Positions 1-12,360 are shown, numbered from the stretch's first letter. The stretch: DNA of 64,000 nucleotides from Reticulitermes lucifugus (GCA_026260175.1 JAKCWW010000022.1:62211-126210), one strand, 5' to 3'. Numbers and translations: made by a program. Notes: a model not told the origin generated them from the letters alone.

Positions 1-52
1 CGACGAAACGAGGAGGCCCAGGCCCATATAGGGCTGTCGAGCCATACAAAAA
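1..52 (+). repeat. 3' tail of tRNA-derived SINE (family A), cut by window start
   Basis: The first bases match the end of the full SINE at 54712-54970: an aacgaggaggcc block, then gggctgtcgagccata and an A-rich tail. The tRNA-like head lies outside the window. It is a retrotransposed non-autonomous element with no coding capacity. Confidence 0.8.
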
Positions 53-411
53 AAAATAGTATTTCTCTTCTGTCTTTTAACAGAAGAATATTGAATTTTC
101 CTACTTGCGTAATCTTTTAATTACAGTTGATTCACAATCGGCCGTGTATCTCAATTACACTCTCACACGTGTACTTCATGGTTGTTATTTACAGCACCCT
201 TATTTTGAAACAATTTCATTGCAATTAATTTTGGTTCGGATCAGTTGGTTAATACTGTTATCTACTAATAATTTTTCACCGTCGCACCTTCCAATAACCA
301 CGATAGTAAAATTATAATTAATATTATCAATATTCTAATAATTTATTAGGCCTATAATTCTCAGCTGACTGAGAAGTTCACATGCAGTAGTAGCAGTCCG
401 TAATAGTTCTC
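53..411. other. AT-rich sequence, no gene seen
   Basis: A 70-codon open frame here has no family resemblance and no flanking gene signals. I see nothing else. Confidence 0.5.
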
Positions 412-417
412 GTAGTG

Positions 418-459
<42 letters not shown>

Positions 460-500
460 ATAGTAGTAGTAGTAGTAATAGTAGTAGTAGTAGTAGTAAG
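412..500 (+). repeat. (GTA)n microsatellite
   Basis: About 90 bases of GTA triplets, starting with GTG units and interrupted by TAA and AAG variants. Length polymorphism is likely. Confidence 0.95.
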
Positions 501-800
501 AGTAAAGTGGGTGGTCACGAGAGCTCAGTAGCTGCAACAAAAGACAGCATTTAGAACACGACCTCAGGCGTGCTTCAGCCCGGATTCAGGCAAAGCGAAG
601 AACCAGGCGAACCCTCGTCTTTACAACAGGAACAACTGGTTTCGGAGCACAGAGCATGCCGGCCATGTGGCAAGAGGGCACAGAGGTCGAAAGCCTTTCT
701 TATGGCACGCTTCTTTTGGATTCTTGTTAACAAAGAGCGACCCAAGATGGAGAAACCTTCCCGTACCAGAAAATAAAATTTAACAGAACGTAGATGTACG
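501..800. other. GC-richer block of unknown origin
   Basis: This stretch is visibly richer in G and C than its flanks and holds overlapping open frames of 68 codons (plus) and 77 codons (minus). Neither shows a domain I recognise. It could be a decayed mobile element or an old exon, and nothing in it decides between them. Confidence 0.3.
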
Positions 801-1639
801 TCGAGCACACGGAGAACTTAAGTGTTTGACATTTTCCATGTTCTAATTAAGGATGTCCTGTAACCAAAATTCTAAAACGAAGAGGAGTAACAGCAATCAC
901 TGTTTCAGAAATTGATACATTGCGAGATTTCAGGCTTTCGCCGCAGCGCGGTTAAGATCAGAGCTCTTCCGTGTTGTTGTGCACCTTAGGTTCCGCTGAC
1001 ACAAAACTCCACGCGTAGCAGCAACCAAATATGCGAAGACATAATACACATACAATCTTTCAAGACTTAAAAATGTTAGTTTTAATATGTAATAATAAAT
1101 GGTGCTTATCACTGTCCAAAAAATTTTATTTATTCTGAGATGAATTTGTTACTTTATTATAACTTTTGACCATATATGTTTATCCTCAGACCCACAAAAA
1201 TTAGAAAAATATAAACATGCTACAAATAGATAAAAGTATGTGTCGGATTGATATTTCAATCTAACAAATCCTTAAAACAACATGTTGCTTTCATTTATTC
1301 TGTAGTAAGCAGATACTGATGCTATTTGTTATATACGAGATATAATTAATAATTCAAAATTTCAGAAGTGTGAAAATGTAAAAATCTTCCTTGAAGATCT
1401 TCTTTGGTTTTGGTGAAGTGTGTTACATAGAGATGACGTAACCAAGATGTTCTCTCGTATTATAGTGGCAGTGCGATTTGTTAGCAATTATGTAATATTA
1501 AACTAAAAAATTTAACAAACAGCATAAGGTATTAAAGGCTGGAAATGATCGAAATGTAGGCAGAAAATAAATTTTACAATTCTCTTTTTATAGGGTACAA
1601 TAGAAGGAAATGAGTATCGTAAAAGCAATCCCATTACAG
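801..1639. other. AT-rich sequence, no gene seen
   Basis: No coding signal, tandem repeat or recognised mobile element was found here. Confidence 0.5.
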
Positions 1640-1913
1640 GCCTGGACAGGCACTTAAGGGCTCCAGGAGATTGAGGCTCCAAGATTTCAAGACAATCGAC
1701 ACATGAAGGTGATAAGCTTGTCAGCCCTACTCACCGGCAGCCTGTACCACCCAAGAAATATTCCTGGTACTCATTTCTGTTAAAGGCTGAGCCGACCCCC
1801 AAAGCCATAGTGCGGCTGGAAATGAAAAATCCCAATGACCCCATCGCGAATCGAACCCGTGACGTTCCGGTTTTAGCGCAGTGCCCCAAACCAACTATAC
1901 CACAGCGTGCCCG
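1640..1913 (-). repeat. tRNA-derived SINE (family C)
   Basis: Read on the minus strand it starts cgggcacgctgtggtatagt, with a box A-like tggtatagttggtttgggg and a box B-like gggttcgattcgcg about 35 bases later, which is the spacing of an internal RNA polymerase III promoter. The body after the head contains ccgcactatggctttggggg and a ccggtgagtagggctgac block, a layout known from blattodean SINEs. It ends near a caggcctg block. No cloverleaf is intact, so it is not a tRNA gene. The body differs from families A, B and D in this window. Confidence 0.75.
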
Positions 1914-2215
1914 AAATAAGTATCGTGTGAAAAATGTGATTACTTATAAGTAAGTATGGAGATTCAGGACGAATATTCCGATGGCCAAAACATAGAAAGA
2001 ACAAGACAATGTACGCATAATGTAACATTGAAACCTATTCGTGTAACCACTGTTGCCGTTAAAAAACAATAAGTATTACATATTCTGAGTGTGTGTTTGT
2101 AGCCTTAGTTATCCAATATGTAATACTCATACGCCGTATCATATTTTAATCTGTGGCCTGTTCCGCTCTGTCAAATGTTTGCACACTATCTCACATACAT
2201 CATTTAAAAAAAAAG

Positions 2216-2475
2216 GTTATTGAACACAAAATTGTGTTTTGATCTCTCTGACACTTTGTAACATTTGTCACTCTAAGAAGAATTGAGCGATATACAATGA
2301 TAATGTACTGAGGTCTTCATGTAAAGTACCCGTTATTCTTGTCAGACTTTAATGAAGCTTGAATTTTCTCGAACAATTTTCGAAAAGTACTCAAATAACA
2401 ATTTTCATAAAAATTCTTACTCTTGGAGCCGAGTTATTCCGTGCGGACAGACGGACAGAGAGACAGACACGACAA
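2216..2475 (-). repeat. dispersed repeat with GTCC/GTCT microsatellite head
   Basis: On the minus strand a run of GTCTGTCTCTCTGTCCGTC leads into an actcggctcc block and then a segment matching 10415-10790: tctgacaagaataacgggta is shared almost exactly, followed by catgaagacct. It is non-coding. The family is unidentified and could be a retrotransposon or Helitron-type terminus. Confidence 0.65.
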
Positions 2476-2779
2476 GGCAATAGTCGGTTTCCGCAATTTA
2501 ATAAACGCGTCTATAAAGGACGTACTAAAATCACACTGACGTGTTACAGATATTCCACAAACCACATGTCTGAGCAGAAACAAAATGAAAGAGAAGAATT
2601 GAAAGTGAAACCATGTTTTCTTAGATCACTAAAAAATAACACTCCGAAATAAAAGATATGTTGATGTTACAGAAAATGTTTTTGGATTTAAAAACTTTCG
2701 TCAGAATTTTAGGCTGAACAGAGGAGGATAAAGGGACCATGTTAAAATTAAAGAAAGACAACTAAGGAAAGAAATGTAC

Positions 2780-2873
2780 ATTGTAGCTCCTAGCCTTCCT
2801 TGTGTTTAATCATTTCGTAAACCACGCATTGTAGCTCCTAGCCTTCCTTGTGTTTAATCATTTCGTAAACCAC
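2780..2873 (+). repeat. 48-bp direct tandem duplication
   Basis: Two adjacent copies of a 48-bp unit beginning attgtagctcctagccttcc are essentially identical, so the duplication is recent. It could also be an assembly artefact. Confidence 0.9.
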
Positions 2874-5514
2874 AAGTATACGAAAAGAATAACTTGGGCC
2901 AAACACATAGAGCCCATTTTTCTCCAGAATTTTATGCAACGTACTTTTCTCTTTTATTTCACGAGTTCCTCGTGTGTTATTTTCAAGCTGCGCTCAAAAT
3001 GGTTTGTAATTTTTCATGTAAATTGTCTTCTACTTTTTTCAATTACAACTAAAAGCAAACGTTATCAACTCATTTAAATTATGCCTTTTAACGTAAATTC
3101 CTTAAAAGCCTTTAAGTTGTTCTCAAGTCATTTGACTGGTTGAGACAGGCGGAAAGGGAGATTAGTAAGCACTCCGAAGGGACAGCTTAAAAAGGACATC
3201 TTTGAATGGTCTCAAAGGACATGCTAGGAGTCAAAAACGAGGATTTACATAAAGAAATATTAACGGAGAAGGAAGTCGCTAGGGCTAGCAAACTGTACGG
3301 ACCTGATAATGACATAAGAACCTATTAGACCCTGATTGTTTTCTTAAATGGAAGGTTTGGATGTCAGTTTCATTCTAAGGCTTCCATACTAGCCGTAGAA
3401 GTCACGCATTGATATGAAATATTTTCCTTTATGAACAACATTACTTAGAGCTAATTACATAATTTTACATTCATATACGTAACACGTAACACTTCATAAA
3501 TAATAAGCAAATTTTTCTTATGAACAAAGAAATGAAATTTTCGATTTCCATAAATTCTGAAGAATTTCTTGAGTAGCTAACAACTCTTAATTTCTCATAT
3601 GCTTTGTTCCATGAGGTCTGTGAAAGCGTAGTTTTGACCAACACTCCATGATAGCGATTACGCCATTTGTTACTGCAAGACCGATAAATTGCAAGCAAGC
3701 ACACTGTTTGAAATTCAGCCCTTCTTATGCCCCACATAGACAAACATTCATACAGTGGATGATAGGTAAGCCAGGTGACAGTGACTGCCAAGAAAAATTT
3801 GTTATAAGGCAGCTGAGAGGTACTTTTGCTTCGGTCGGTATATTAGGCAGAACTTTTGTTTATAAAATTACCTCCATGTAGCAGCACTGCTTATTCTATG
3901 ATGCTGAAAACTTTACAATTTTATGGCACATCCGATTAAATTTTGATTTTATAGTCCAACTGCAGGTTATGCTGTATGAATTTATCAATGCAAGTATTAG
4001 CTTTGTAAATCGTAGCTATACAGTAACTATAAGTAAACCAATATATTTCTCGTTGACATATTCAGTATAATCTAATAGTACAACAAACTTACATAAAAGT
4101 GCGAGGTTTGTGGTCTGTCTCTATATATGTGCTCTATATTTGTTAGCAAGTAATTGTTTTCGCAGTAGAACCAGGAGATAGCAGTAGACGTCTGAAAAAT
4201 TGTAATTTTGTATGCCAGTTATGAGTTAGGAGCAGAATACTGCAAAGTTGGTGTTATTTATGAAGATTAAAAAAAGATATCAGCAATAAACGGCAGAAAT
4301 ATATGTTTAAATCTCGAAATTGCAAAGCTTTTAGTGTCTTAGAACACGCGCAGGCTAAGAAATTTATACATTTAACCTTAAGGTGGACTACAGGCTGCTT
4401 TACTGATGTTAGGTATTGTTGACAGCCTTCGTTACTGCAAAGAAATGCACGTAAATATAAACTGTTTTTTAAATGTATTTTATGCCAAACACAGTTCGAT
4501 GGCCATTTTATTAAAGTTGTATAATTACATCAACAGGACTTATCTTTAAGTATCTGAAAACTAAAATTTCTCCACAATTTACATAAAACTTCAGGTTGTA
4601 CTTCACAGATCATAATGCCTTTAGGGAAAAATTCTTTGTTCTTTGTATTATACTGAGCGTACAAATACACTATGTGGACAAAACACAGTGTTTCCTTGTA
4701 GTGTCAAATCTGACTGTACTTCTAATAACAGGTAGGCTTTGCAGAGTTAAAGTGACGTGAAATCGAATTTAGTTTTTAGAAAAACTTTATTAAACCCACG
4801 TAAGAAGGACATCCTCCAGAATTCTTTATATATATACATCATTTAATTAAAACCATTACGACATGTTTTACATTCCAAACTACAATTTACTTGAAACTAG
4901 TCAAACTAAAATTGAAATGAAACAATTTGTTTGAGACGTTCCAAATCTCATTCTACGAGAAATTCGATGATTTACAAAAAGTTAAATTCTGTAATATTTA
5001 GAAATTAATTTTAATGGAACTGAAATGTATGAAGACGATCAATAGATCTTTCACCTCAGCAGTGGAGGCGTGTCCTCTTCGCACATTCACTATTCGCTCC
5101 ACTGACTGACAGAATAGCACTTCGTGGCAAGACTCTTCAGGCCCTCAAATGTACAGCTTGGCTTTAATATTCAATGGCTGAAACTTTGACGTGTGACGGG
5201 TGTCAGTCTAGCGAATGCTGCAGATGTCCACGCACGGATTTTTCTATTTCTACACTTAACGTGAAGCCATGTATTTTGGTGATAAGGACATAAGACTGAA
5301 GATAAAAGATATGCCGGTTACGTTCTGTCATAAACACTGATCTGCCTGTCTCCATTTTAATTTACCATTTTTCAAAGTATTTAGCGGATGAAGCAACGTC
5401 ACGTGTCTATTTGCAAATTATAACCATCTATAAATGTGTAAGATCTCAGGTCAATGTAAATATAAAATAAAAGTAATGCTGCATTTATTAAATGAATAAA
5501 GGCACGTGGGAAGT
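2874..5514. other. long AT-rich stretch, no gene seen
   Basis: Short open frames occur (longest 106 codons, minus, 3471-3791) but they overlap others on the opposite strand and resemble nothing I know. No SINE, inverted repeat or microsatellite stands out. Confidence 0.45.
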
Positions 5515-5768
5515 GGAGCTACAGCACCACCCATTCTTATCCTCAACAGTTGATAAAGATGAGTAGCAGCTTCACGCCCCTGCCACTTTAACCTTGACGA
5601 AAAATGCATCGATACCCACTAAACAGGATGCTGGGCGGGGTGAATAGTGCAGGCCATGGCTTTTTAGAAATGATATAAATTTCATACTCCTGCCCGGAAT
5701 CAAACTCCAGTTTCTCAGGCGTTCAGCCTGCAGCCTATTCAGTACACCGACTACATTATCCCGGCTCA
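5515..5768 (-). repeat. tRNA-derived SINE (family B), minus strand
   Basis: Minus-strand reading begins gagccgggataatgtagtcg, then a box A-like segment and a box B-like gagtttgattccgggcag. The same head (gccgggntantgnagt) recurs near 53915 and 62141. The body ends with a gtggcaggggcgtgaagctg block. It is an old copy. A 65-codon open frame inside it is incidental. Confidence 0.75.
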
Positions 5769-6009
5769 TTTAATATCAATGTAAACAATTATGGCCCTGT
5801 AAAATCTGAAATATCTTTCAATATTAACAATTAGAATAGCGAAAAGATTTCTAACTTAAAGAATAGAATTTACTTAAATGCCTGAAATATTGAATACTAA
5901 TTAAATTAAAATAACACTGCGCAACACACACAAAATTACGAAAATGAAAATACATAATCCGAGCTAATTTTGGGGTGCTGAACACGAAAATGACATTAAG
6001 AATTGAGAA

Positions 6010-7265
6010 TTGGCTCTTGTTTACAAGGTAAGGAAGGGATCTCATAAGAGCGATTTACTGATCAGCGGACGAGTAGAGATCTCGCCTCACAGACTGCTAC
6101 TTCTTTATGGTGCCTCATATTCAGAAAGGGATTACCAAGATGAAAACGTGGACAGTGGACTAACCACAAATACCTTCGGCTATTCGTCCAGTGCCTCAAT
6201 CTGAAGGTCTGCCTATTCCAGAACTCCCCGACAGTTCTGTCCTAGACTCGGACGAGGAAGAGGGGAATACACCCGAAGAAACACAACAGCCATCCACTGC
6301 AAGATATCTGGAATTTTTCCTAAACGTAAAGAACTTTCCGACCTCATCAAAGATATAAAACTATCGAAGAACAAAGCAGAACTGTTGTCTTCTGGACGAA
6401 ACTGTGAAAGTGACAGCCTTTCGCTTCCGCCAAAAAGATTTTGAGCAGTTCTTCAGAACACAAGGTGAACTCAGTGCTTGTAAGAACGTCGAGGGTCTGA
6501 TGGCAGCAATGAACATCAGGTACAATCCGGAAGAATGGCGACTATTCACAGACTCTTCCATGCATAGCCTAAAAGCAGTGTTGTTGCACAAGGGCAACGT
6601 ACTGCCTTCAATCCCTGTTGCCTATGCCGTCCACAAAAAGCTTCGTGAACTACAAGACATATCAATGGCGCATTTGCCGTGATTTTAAGGTATGTGTCAT
6701 TTTGATGGGACTGGAAATGGGTTACACAAAATTGTTATTTCCTATGCGAATGAGAGAGTCGTGCCAAAAGTGTCCCTACAGCAAGAAGAACTGGCCTCTA
6801 CATAAATCACACACACCTGGAACAAAGAACGTAGCTCATCAGTCTCTTGTAGATCCGTGTAAAGTGTTGATTCCCTCTCTACATGTTAAATAGGGCCTCA
6901 TGAAATTTCGTGAAGGCACTAGACAGAAATGGCTCAGTACTCTCACTCTTGTGTGAGAAATTCCCAAGGCTTAGTACGGAGAAGATTAAGGCGGGTGTAT
7001 TCATTGGGCTCCAGATACATCACTTCAGAAAGCCTCAATTTGATCTCGATTACGAAAAGGCAGCCTGGAATGCCTTTCGATATTTTGCGACTGGTTTTCT
7101 AGAAAATGTAAAAGCCGTCAACTTGAGGAAGCTTGTGGAGGATCTTATAACTTCTTACGAGAAGCTCGACTGCAACATGTCACTCAAGATTCATTTCCTC
7201 CATTCACACTTCAATTCCCTTCCAGTTAACTGTGGTGCCATAAGTGACGAACACACAGCAATATA
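6010..7265 (+). pseudogene. broken copy of a multicopy arthropod protein family of unknown function
   Basis: Three reading frames line up to one ancestral protein. The first (to about 6660) has VTAFRFRQKDFEQFF, then NVEGLMAAMN and EEWRLFTDSSMHSLKAVLLH. The second (about 6650-6890) has YQWRICRDFKV, GLEMGYTKLLF and KNVAHQSLVDP. The third (6910-7265) has VKALDRNGS, LCEKFPRLSTEKIKAGVFIG and LDCNMSLKIHFLHSHF, and stops after AISDEH. I recognise the order as a family repeated in many arthropod genomes, probably carried by or derived from a transposable element. I know no function for it. Lesions are a frameshift near 6650, a stop at 6891-6893 where family members have leucine, and another frameshift near 6905. 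An acidic segment with PIPELPDSSVLDSDEEE at about 6215-6260 looks like the upstream part. The C-terminal part of the family is missing. Confidence 0.75.
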
Positions 7266-7553
7266 ATCAAATTTTTAAAGCCAGAGCCAATCTCGTAATT
7301 TAAAGGCTAGATTTATGTACTGCATTGCAAATTCTACTGAGCAAACTACTTTGTTTCCGTAACAGGATACGACCCCAAATTATTTGCACAGTGTAATTAC
7401 TTAAAACAGTAACTTTAAATGCCAGAGGGTAAGCCTCAAAAGTATTGTTAACCCCTTGAAATACGAAGATTATGCGAAACGTTTTTGAAGCTTCATATTT
7501 CATCTGATAGAAAACACCGAGTTTTCTTTAAGTTGACGAACTAGTGAATACGG

Positions 7554-7921
7554 TATATTGAACAATACCGACAAATGCACTAATTTTGTAGTATATACAC
7601 TACACAAACGCCCTACGTACGTTTCGGTCACAAGTGACCATCTTCAGGGGCTCAATAACACTGAGATTTACTTCACTACACTTCACTTGATCATCCTACT
7701 GCACTGTAAAAACGTAAGACAACCAATACGTACCCCAAGTGGATATGAAAAAAGATAGTACAAGTTAACAGTGCAGTAGGATGAACAAGTGAAGTGTAGT
7801 GAAGTAAATCTCAGTGTTATTGAGCCCCTGAACATGGTCACTTGTGACCGAAACGTACGTAGGGCGTATGTGTAGTGTATATACTACAAAATTAGTGCAT
7901 TTGTCGGTATTGTTCAATATA
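7554..7921. mobile_element. long inverted-repeat element carrying hammerhead-like motifs
   Basis: Two arms of 154 bp (7554-7707 and 7768-7921) are near-perfect reverse complements around a 60-bp spacer. They differ at only a few bases, so the element is young or maintained by gene conversion. Each arm carries the motif CTGAAGA or CTGAACA, then a hairpin ggtcac/gtgacc, then GAAACGTACGTA. In the left arm it reads on the minus strand (about 7605-7655) and in the right arm on the plus strand (7820-7868). Bases gccc before and gggc after the motif could form a four-pair stem I. Mirror-image open frames in the two arms are a by-product of the symmetry. A foldback or Penelope-derived non-autonomous element is the best reading. 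Confidence 0.85.
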
Positions 7922-8848
7922 TATATTAACACAATGCACGGTGAACAAAAAATCAAGTTAGTTAATACGGATTTGGGAAATAACATTTGTCTGAAAATTT
8001 TGCGAAACCCGTAAGAGATAGGATAACAATTCAGATATTATAATATTGAAGCAGGTGGCAGTCCTATGTATTACAATTAGTGTATATTAAGGGCTAAAGT
8101 AAGAATCAAATTACAGTAGATATATTTCAAAACAAAGAACAAAATCATTCGAAACTGCTTCTTCAATTTTAGATTACTGTTTATGGAAATTAATGTACAT
8201 CATTAACATTTGTCACCACAACAAAATTTCGATAAACTTATTGTTTTCACTACATTGGAGGTATTTTGTGGTTTTCTGATCCCTATAATGAGCAAAAGCA
8301 ACAACAGTCGGGGAAATTTGTGACTTGGAAGAAAAAAATAGTTCTATATAAAGTGAAGTTTTGCGACTTTTTTCACAACAGAACTTCAAGAAAAACATGC
8401 ACAACATGTTGGGACTGCTTTTGTAAAATAAAAGCATGGAGTTAAAATAAAACGTAAGTTTAAAATATGTGAAGGAAGGCAGACATAGACAGCTACACAC
8501 GTGAAGGACATGAAGAAGCATTGACAACTGTAGAGTACAGATGATACATGAGCATATTTATCATAAAACGTTAGTAGGTACCTGTAAAGAAAGTTACAAT
8601 TTTAGGAAAATACTTGAAGGAACGTGAGTGTAAAGCACTTTTTTTATGTAATATAAAATAAATTCTTAAAAATCTATAGTTTTAACGCGTAAAAGAAGCA
8701 GGAGAATTACCCCAAATAGCTATATTTAATTAGGAACCAGTATGACATAATATTGGCTTTTACGATTAAAAGGGGAGGTATTGTATCACATTAAGGCTCT
8801 TAATTTTTTGTTTTTTTAAGACGATTCATAAACGTTGTGGCTAAGATA
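7922..8848. other. AT-rich sequence, no gene seen
   Basis: A 104-codon minus-strand open frame (8213-8527) has no recognisable domain. Nothing else was found. Confidence 0.45.
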
Positions 8849-9535
8849 ACAAGAATCACAGTAGATTCATTCAAACACAATAATTAATTTATTCAATACC
8901 AAATCAAAAACATGTTTCGGCCCAATGGGCCATCATCAGGTTGTTAGGAATGGAAGATAAATGCACAGTATTTAGGCCTACAAATTCTATTTAGACCAGA
9001 CGTGCCACAAGACTGCATTATGATAGAGTGCGTATCGGTATAACCGTTCTTTAAAACATGCATCAATTGGACCAACAACGTGAAAACAAACTTAATAATT
9101 GAATAGAAATATATTCTTCTATAACTCTAGATATATAAATATTCTTATTCACGTTGTAGAAGGCATAACAAGCATATACACTTGTTACTTTTTTAAAAAA
9201 ATATTCAACTTCGTGGGAGACCACTACACACAAAAAGCCATCTGAAGGAGGGCCTACTTTTTCAACAAATTTTAACTTCCAATTATAATTTAACTTTTAA
9301 CTTAAACATAATTTGTATTGACTCTTCTAAATTTAGTCCTAAACAAAATTACTCACCTCTCTTTCGTTGTGTGTAACGTATACCAATGTAAGAAATTGAG
9401 AACTCAATTTCCATTCTAAATTGTGTATTTATTTTCTATTCTTGCCAACCTGAAGATGGTCCGTTGGGCCGAAACATGTTGTTACTCGATACTGAATAAA
9501 TGAACTGTTGTGTTTGAATCTACTGCCATTCTTGT
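8849..9535. mobile_element. non-autonomous element with ~100-bp inverted ends containing hammerhead-like motifs
   Basis: Ends 8849-8954 and 9439-9535 are diverged reverse complements. They share acaagaat at the outer edge, then cagtagattc and caaacacaa, and an inner core acatgtttcggccc. The left end reads the motif on the minus strand: CTGATGA, then ggcccattgggcc, then GAAACATGT (about 8910-8939). The right end reads it on the plus strand with CTGAAGA and ggtccgttgggcc (9450-9481). The 480-bp interior is non-coding. The arms are more diverged than those of 7554-7921, so it is an older insertion. Confidence 0.75.
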
Positions 9536-9784
9536 AAATGTTTCGTATTTTATAATGCATAATATACTTAATCAACACACTATTATAAAATAAAATTTGA
9601 TGTACATTTTTAAAGATTTAAAGGAAAAAAATCTCTATAAAAATTAATTGTTCGAAAAATGTTGGTTTGAGTAATCACATGTGGGTGTAAGTATCTCACG
9701 AGAGAATATTCAGTAGCCGTAGGCCGTATGTAAGTTCTTCATAGAGATGTTTCTTGTGTGACAGGCCTAAATGCTGATTTTACC

Positions 9785-10010
9785 AGTCACTGGCATAGGC
9801 AACAGATCGGAGGCCCTTCCGCCATTAGATATTCGGGGGCCCCCTATATTTATTAGCGAAGATACACTCAGATCTCATAACAAGGATCCAGAAAGTTTCC
9901 GACTGTCAGAAGAACGGAATCCAGTCTGAAGGAATCCACAAGAAAGTTTAATGTTCCCTACGTTTGGGGGCCCCTGAACCATGGAGCCTCCAGCGCCGCC
10001 GTGTCTGCGG
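9785..10010. mobile_element. possible degraded hAT-like non-autonomous element
   Basis: Near the left edge is cactggcataggcaac followed by cgggggccccct. Near the right edge is tttgggggcccct followed by ctccagcgccgcc. GGGGCCCC blocks beside a cactggcg-like end in opposite orientation are typical of some hAT-derived repeats. No target duplication is clear, so this is tentative. Confidence 0.3.
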
Positions 10011-10109
10011 GGGTATTATCTGCGACAGTGTTACTGATAGCTATGTAAAATCGGGTACATTCTACGATTATAAAATACAGAGCAGACTATTTATACAAGA
10101 CTAGACAAA

Positions 10110-10335
10110 ATGGCGTGTCGGTATAGTGACTAGTATAAAGGCTGGACGTCTGAGAAATTGTGGTTCTACTACAGGCAGTGGCAATTGACAGATTTCTTCT
10201 CCAAAACCTCCAGCCTGGTTCTGTTTTTGACCCAGAATTTTATTCAGTGGATAAAAGGGGATCTTTCTAAAGGGCTCGCCTCTACCTACGTATTCCCGGG
10301 GTTAAGAATGTGTACAGCTATACCTCAAAGTTACC
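10110..10335 (+). repeat. tRNA-derived SINE (family B), diverged
   Basis: The head gtgtcggtatagtgactagt and the later ttctccaaaacctccagcc correspond to the copies at 53278 and 62141. It ends with a ggttaagaatg and agctatacctc tail equivalent. Box B is damaged. Confidence 0.6.
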
Positions 10336-10414
10336 ATTAGCCTCTACAGCGTGCGCTAAGGCAAAATCTTTTTATACGCGTTTTCAAAATTGCGGAAAGC
10401 GACAATTAGCTTTG

Positions 10415-10790
10415 TCATGTTTGTTTGTTTGTTTGTTTGTTTGTTTGTTTGTTTGTCCGTCCGTCCGTTCGCGAGGAACAACTCGGCTCCCACTGGACGG
10501 ATTTGCATGAAATTTTATATTTGAGTATTTTTCAAATATCCGTCGCGAAAATTAAAGTTTCACTAAAATCTGACAAGAATAACGGGTATTTTACATGAAG
10601 ACCTATGTATACTTATGATACCATCTCTCTGAATTCTTCTTAGAATGAGAAATGTTTCACACAAAAGTTGTAGAGAAAATCAAAACACACATTTTACGTT
10701 GCATAACTTTTTTCTGAAAGTCGTGTCGTTTATGAGATAATGTGGAAAACATTTGTAAAGGCCAAAAAATTACAATATAATACAGCGCAT
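10415..10790 (+). repeat. dispersed repeat with (TTTG)n(TCCG)n head
   Basis: About nine TTTG units run into TCCG units, then ctcggctcccactggacgga and the segment shared with 2216-2475 (tctgacaagaataacgggta). Related fragments lie at 35880-36060 and perhaps 18590-18790. Non-coding. Confidence 0.65.
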
Positions 10791-12360
10791 GTACTGTGCA
10801 TGACGGATAACTAAGGCTACAGACACTCTCAGAATATGTAATGCTTATTGCTTTTCCACGTTAACAATTGTTTCGCGAAAGCGCCCAAATGTTACGTTTA
10901 TAAGTAAATTGTATGTTTTGTCATTACATATTAAAGATAAAACATCTACACGTTGTATGTTCATGACTGGGACAGCAGGTTTCCTATACGCGTTACTCCA
11001 AATTATTTTTCCAGAAGTGGCGACAATGTTTTGATACAAAACATATTACAATGTGCGAAGCAGGAAATAATACCAATTGCGACCGGAAATGCCACAATAA
11101 CTGTCATCTTATTTTGACGTTTATTTTTTTACGGACTCTTTAAAACCTTTACTCGCAGTATGTTAAAATAGGCAACAAATTGTAACATCTTTAAAGTATT
11201 GCTGAATTTTATAGACAAATATTGCCATTAATTTCTTGTTCAAATTCCTTTATAAAATAGGCCGTAATAGGAATATAAATTTGAGGTTTAGTATTTAATT
11301 TCCTAGCACACTGGTTTGAAAGTTACTCATCCAATGCATATTGATCAACAATGAAAAATATGTGCATAATAACACAAACATTATTGTGCACTATAAATCA
11401 TAGCAAACAAAGTTACTAACGGCATTCCTTATCGTTTATTAAACTAACTTAGAAACCAACAGATCATATTAACGAAGCCTGCCATATGGAATTCCAGGAA
11501 AATCTGTGGAAAGTTTGTTGGCTGAATGGAAAATTCCATTTACGGGCGTATGTAGAATAGGCCTGTTTACAAAACAAGAGGGAAAAAATTGAAACCGCCC
11601 ACAACGTTTACTATAAGTGTCCCACATTGAATTTCGACAAAGTATATGAAAAGATTTATCAAACATATGGAATACTCCAGTTATGGTCTTACAAAATGTT
11701 CACCATCAATATGATGATAAATAGAATTTCCTACCTATCTGATAGACGCCTTTCACTTTGAATTCCAATAAAATCCGTAAAACAGCTTATGGGAGGCAGA
11801 GAGAAGTACACGTGTAGCCTTATGTGAATAAAATTTAATCACTCATCAATACAGCAGTGAAAACCTTTAATGCTGTTCTTGAGAATATTATTTTTCAACG
11901 GTTTAGGCGTTGAAATTAGGACATGGATAGGCAGACAGAAAGACAGACAAACAGACAGACGGAAGGACGGACAGAGATGACCTCCAAATATGGCGACTTT
12001 TCTTATTTTGTAAATAATGCGTAAAATTTAACTTCACTTCCAGTTCCCTTTAAAGAAAACGGTCAAGTAAATTTCGGAATTTTTCCCGTACCATTCTCAT
12101 ACGTATGTTAGCCACTGATGTTAAATCCTGTGAAATTATTAGGGTAAAATATTTGGATGCAATTAGAATCCTCACTCTCAATTTTTCTTTACTGCTTGAG
12201 TATATGCTAATTTCCTGGATTAGTGTGACTGTCTGAAAGCTAAGGCCTTACTTCAACATCTGACATAATAAAGGCTAATTCGAAATAATTTCTGAAATTT
12301 TTACGCAAAGCTCTCAGCGTAAGTTACACTTATATTGTGATAATAAATACCAGCATGCAA
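10791..12360. other. AT-rich sequence, no gene seen
   Basis: A run of CAGA/GACA/GGAC units at 11925-11975 resembles the microsatellite head of the preceding repeat family in reverse. Otherwise no structure is supported. Confidence 0.45.

Noticed and set aside
7558-7986. Two similar open frames on opposite strands
   Set aside because: Mirror images caused by the 154-bp inverted repeat.
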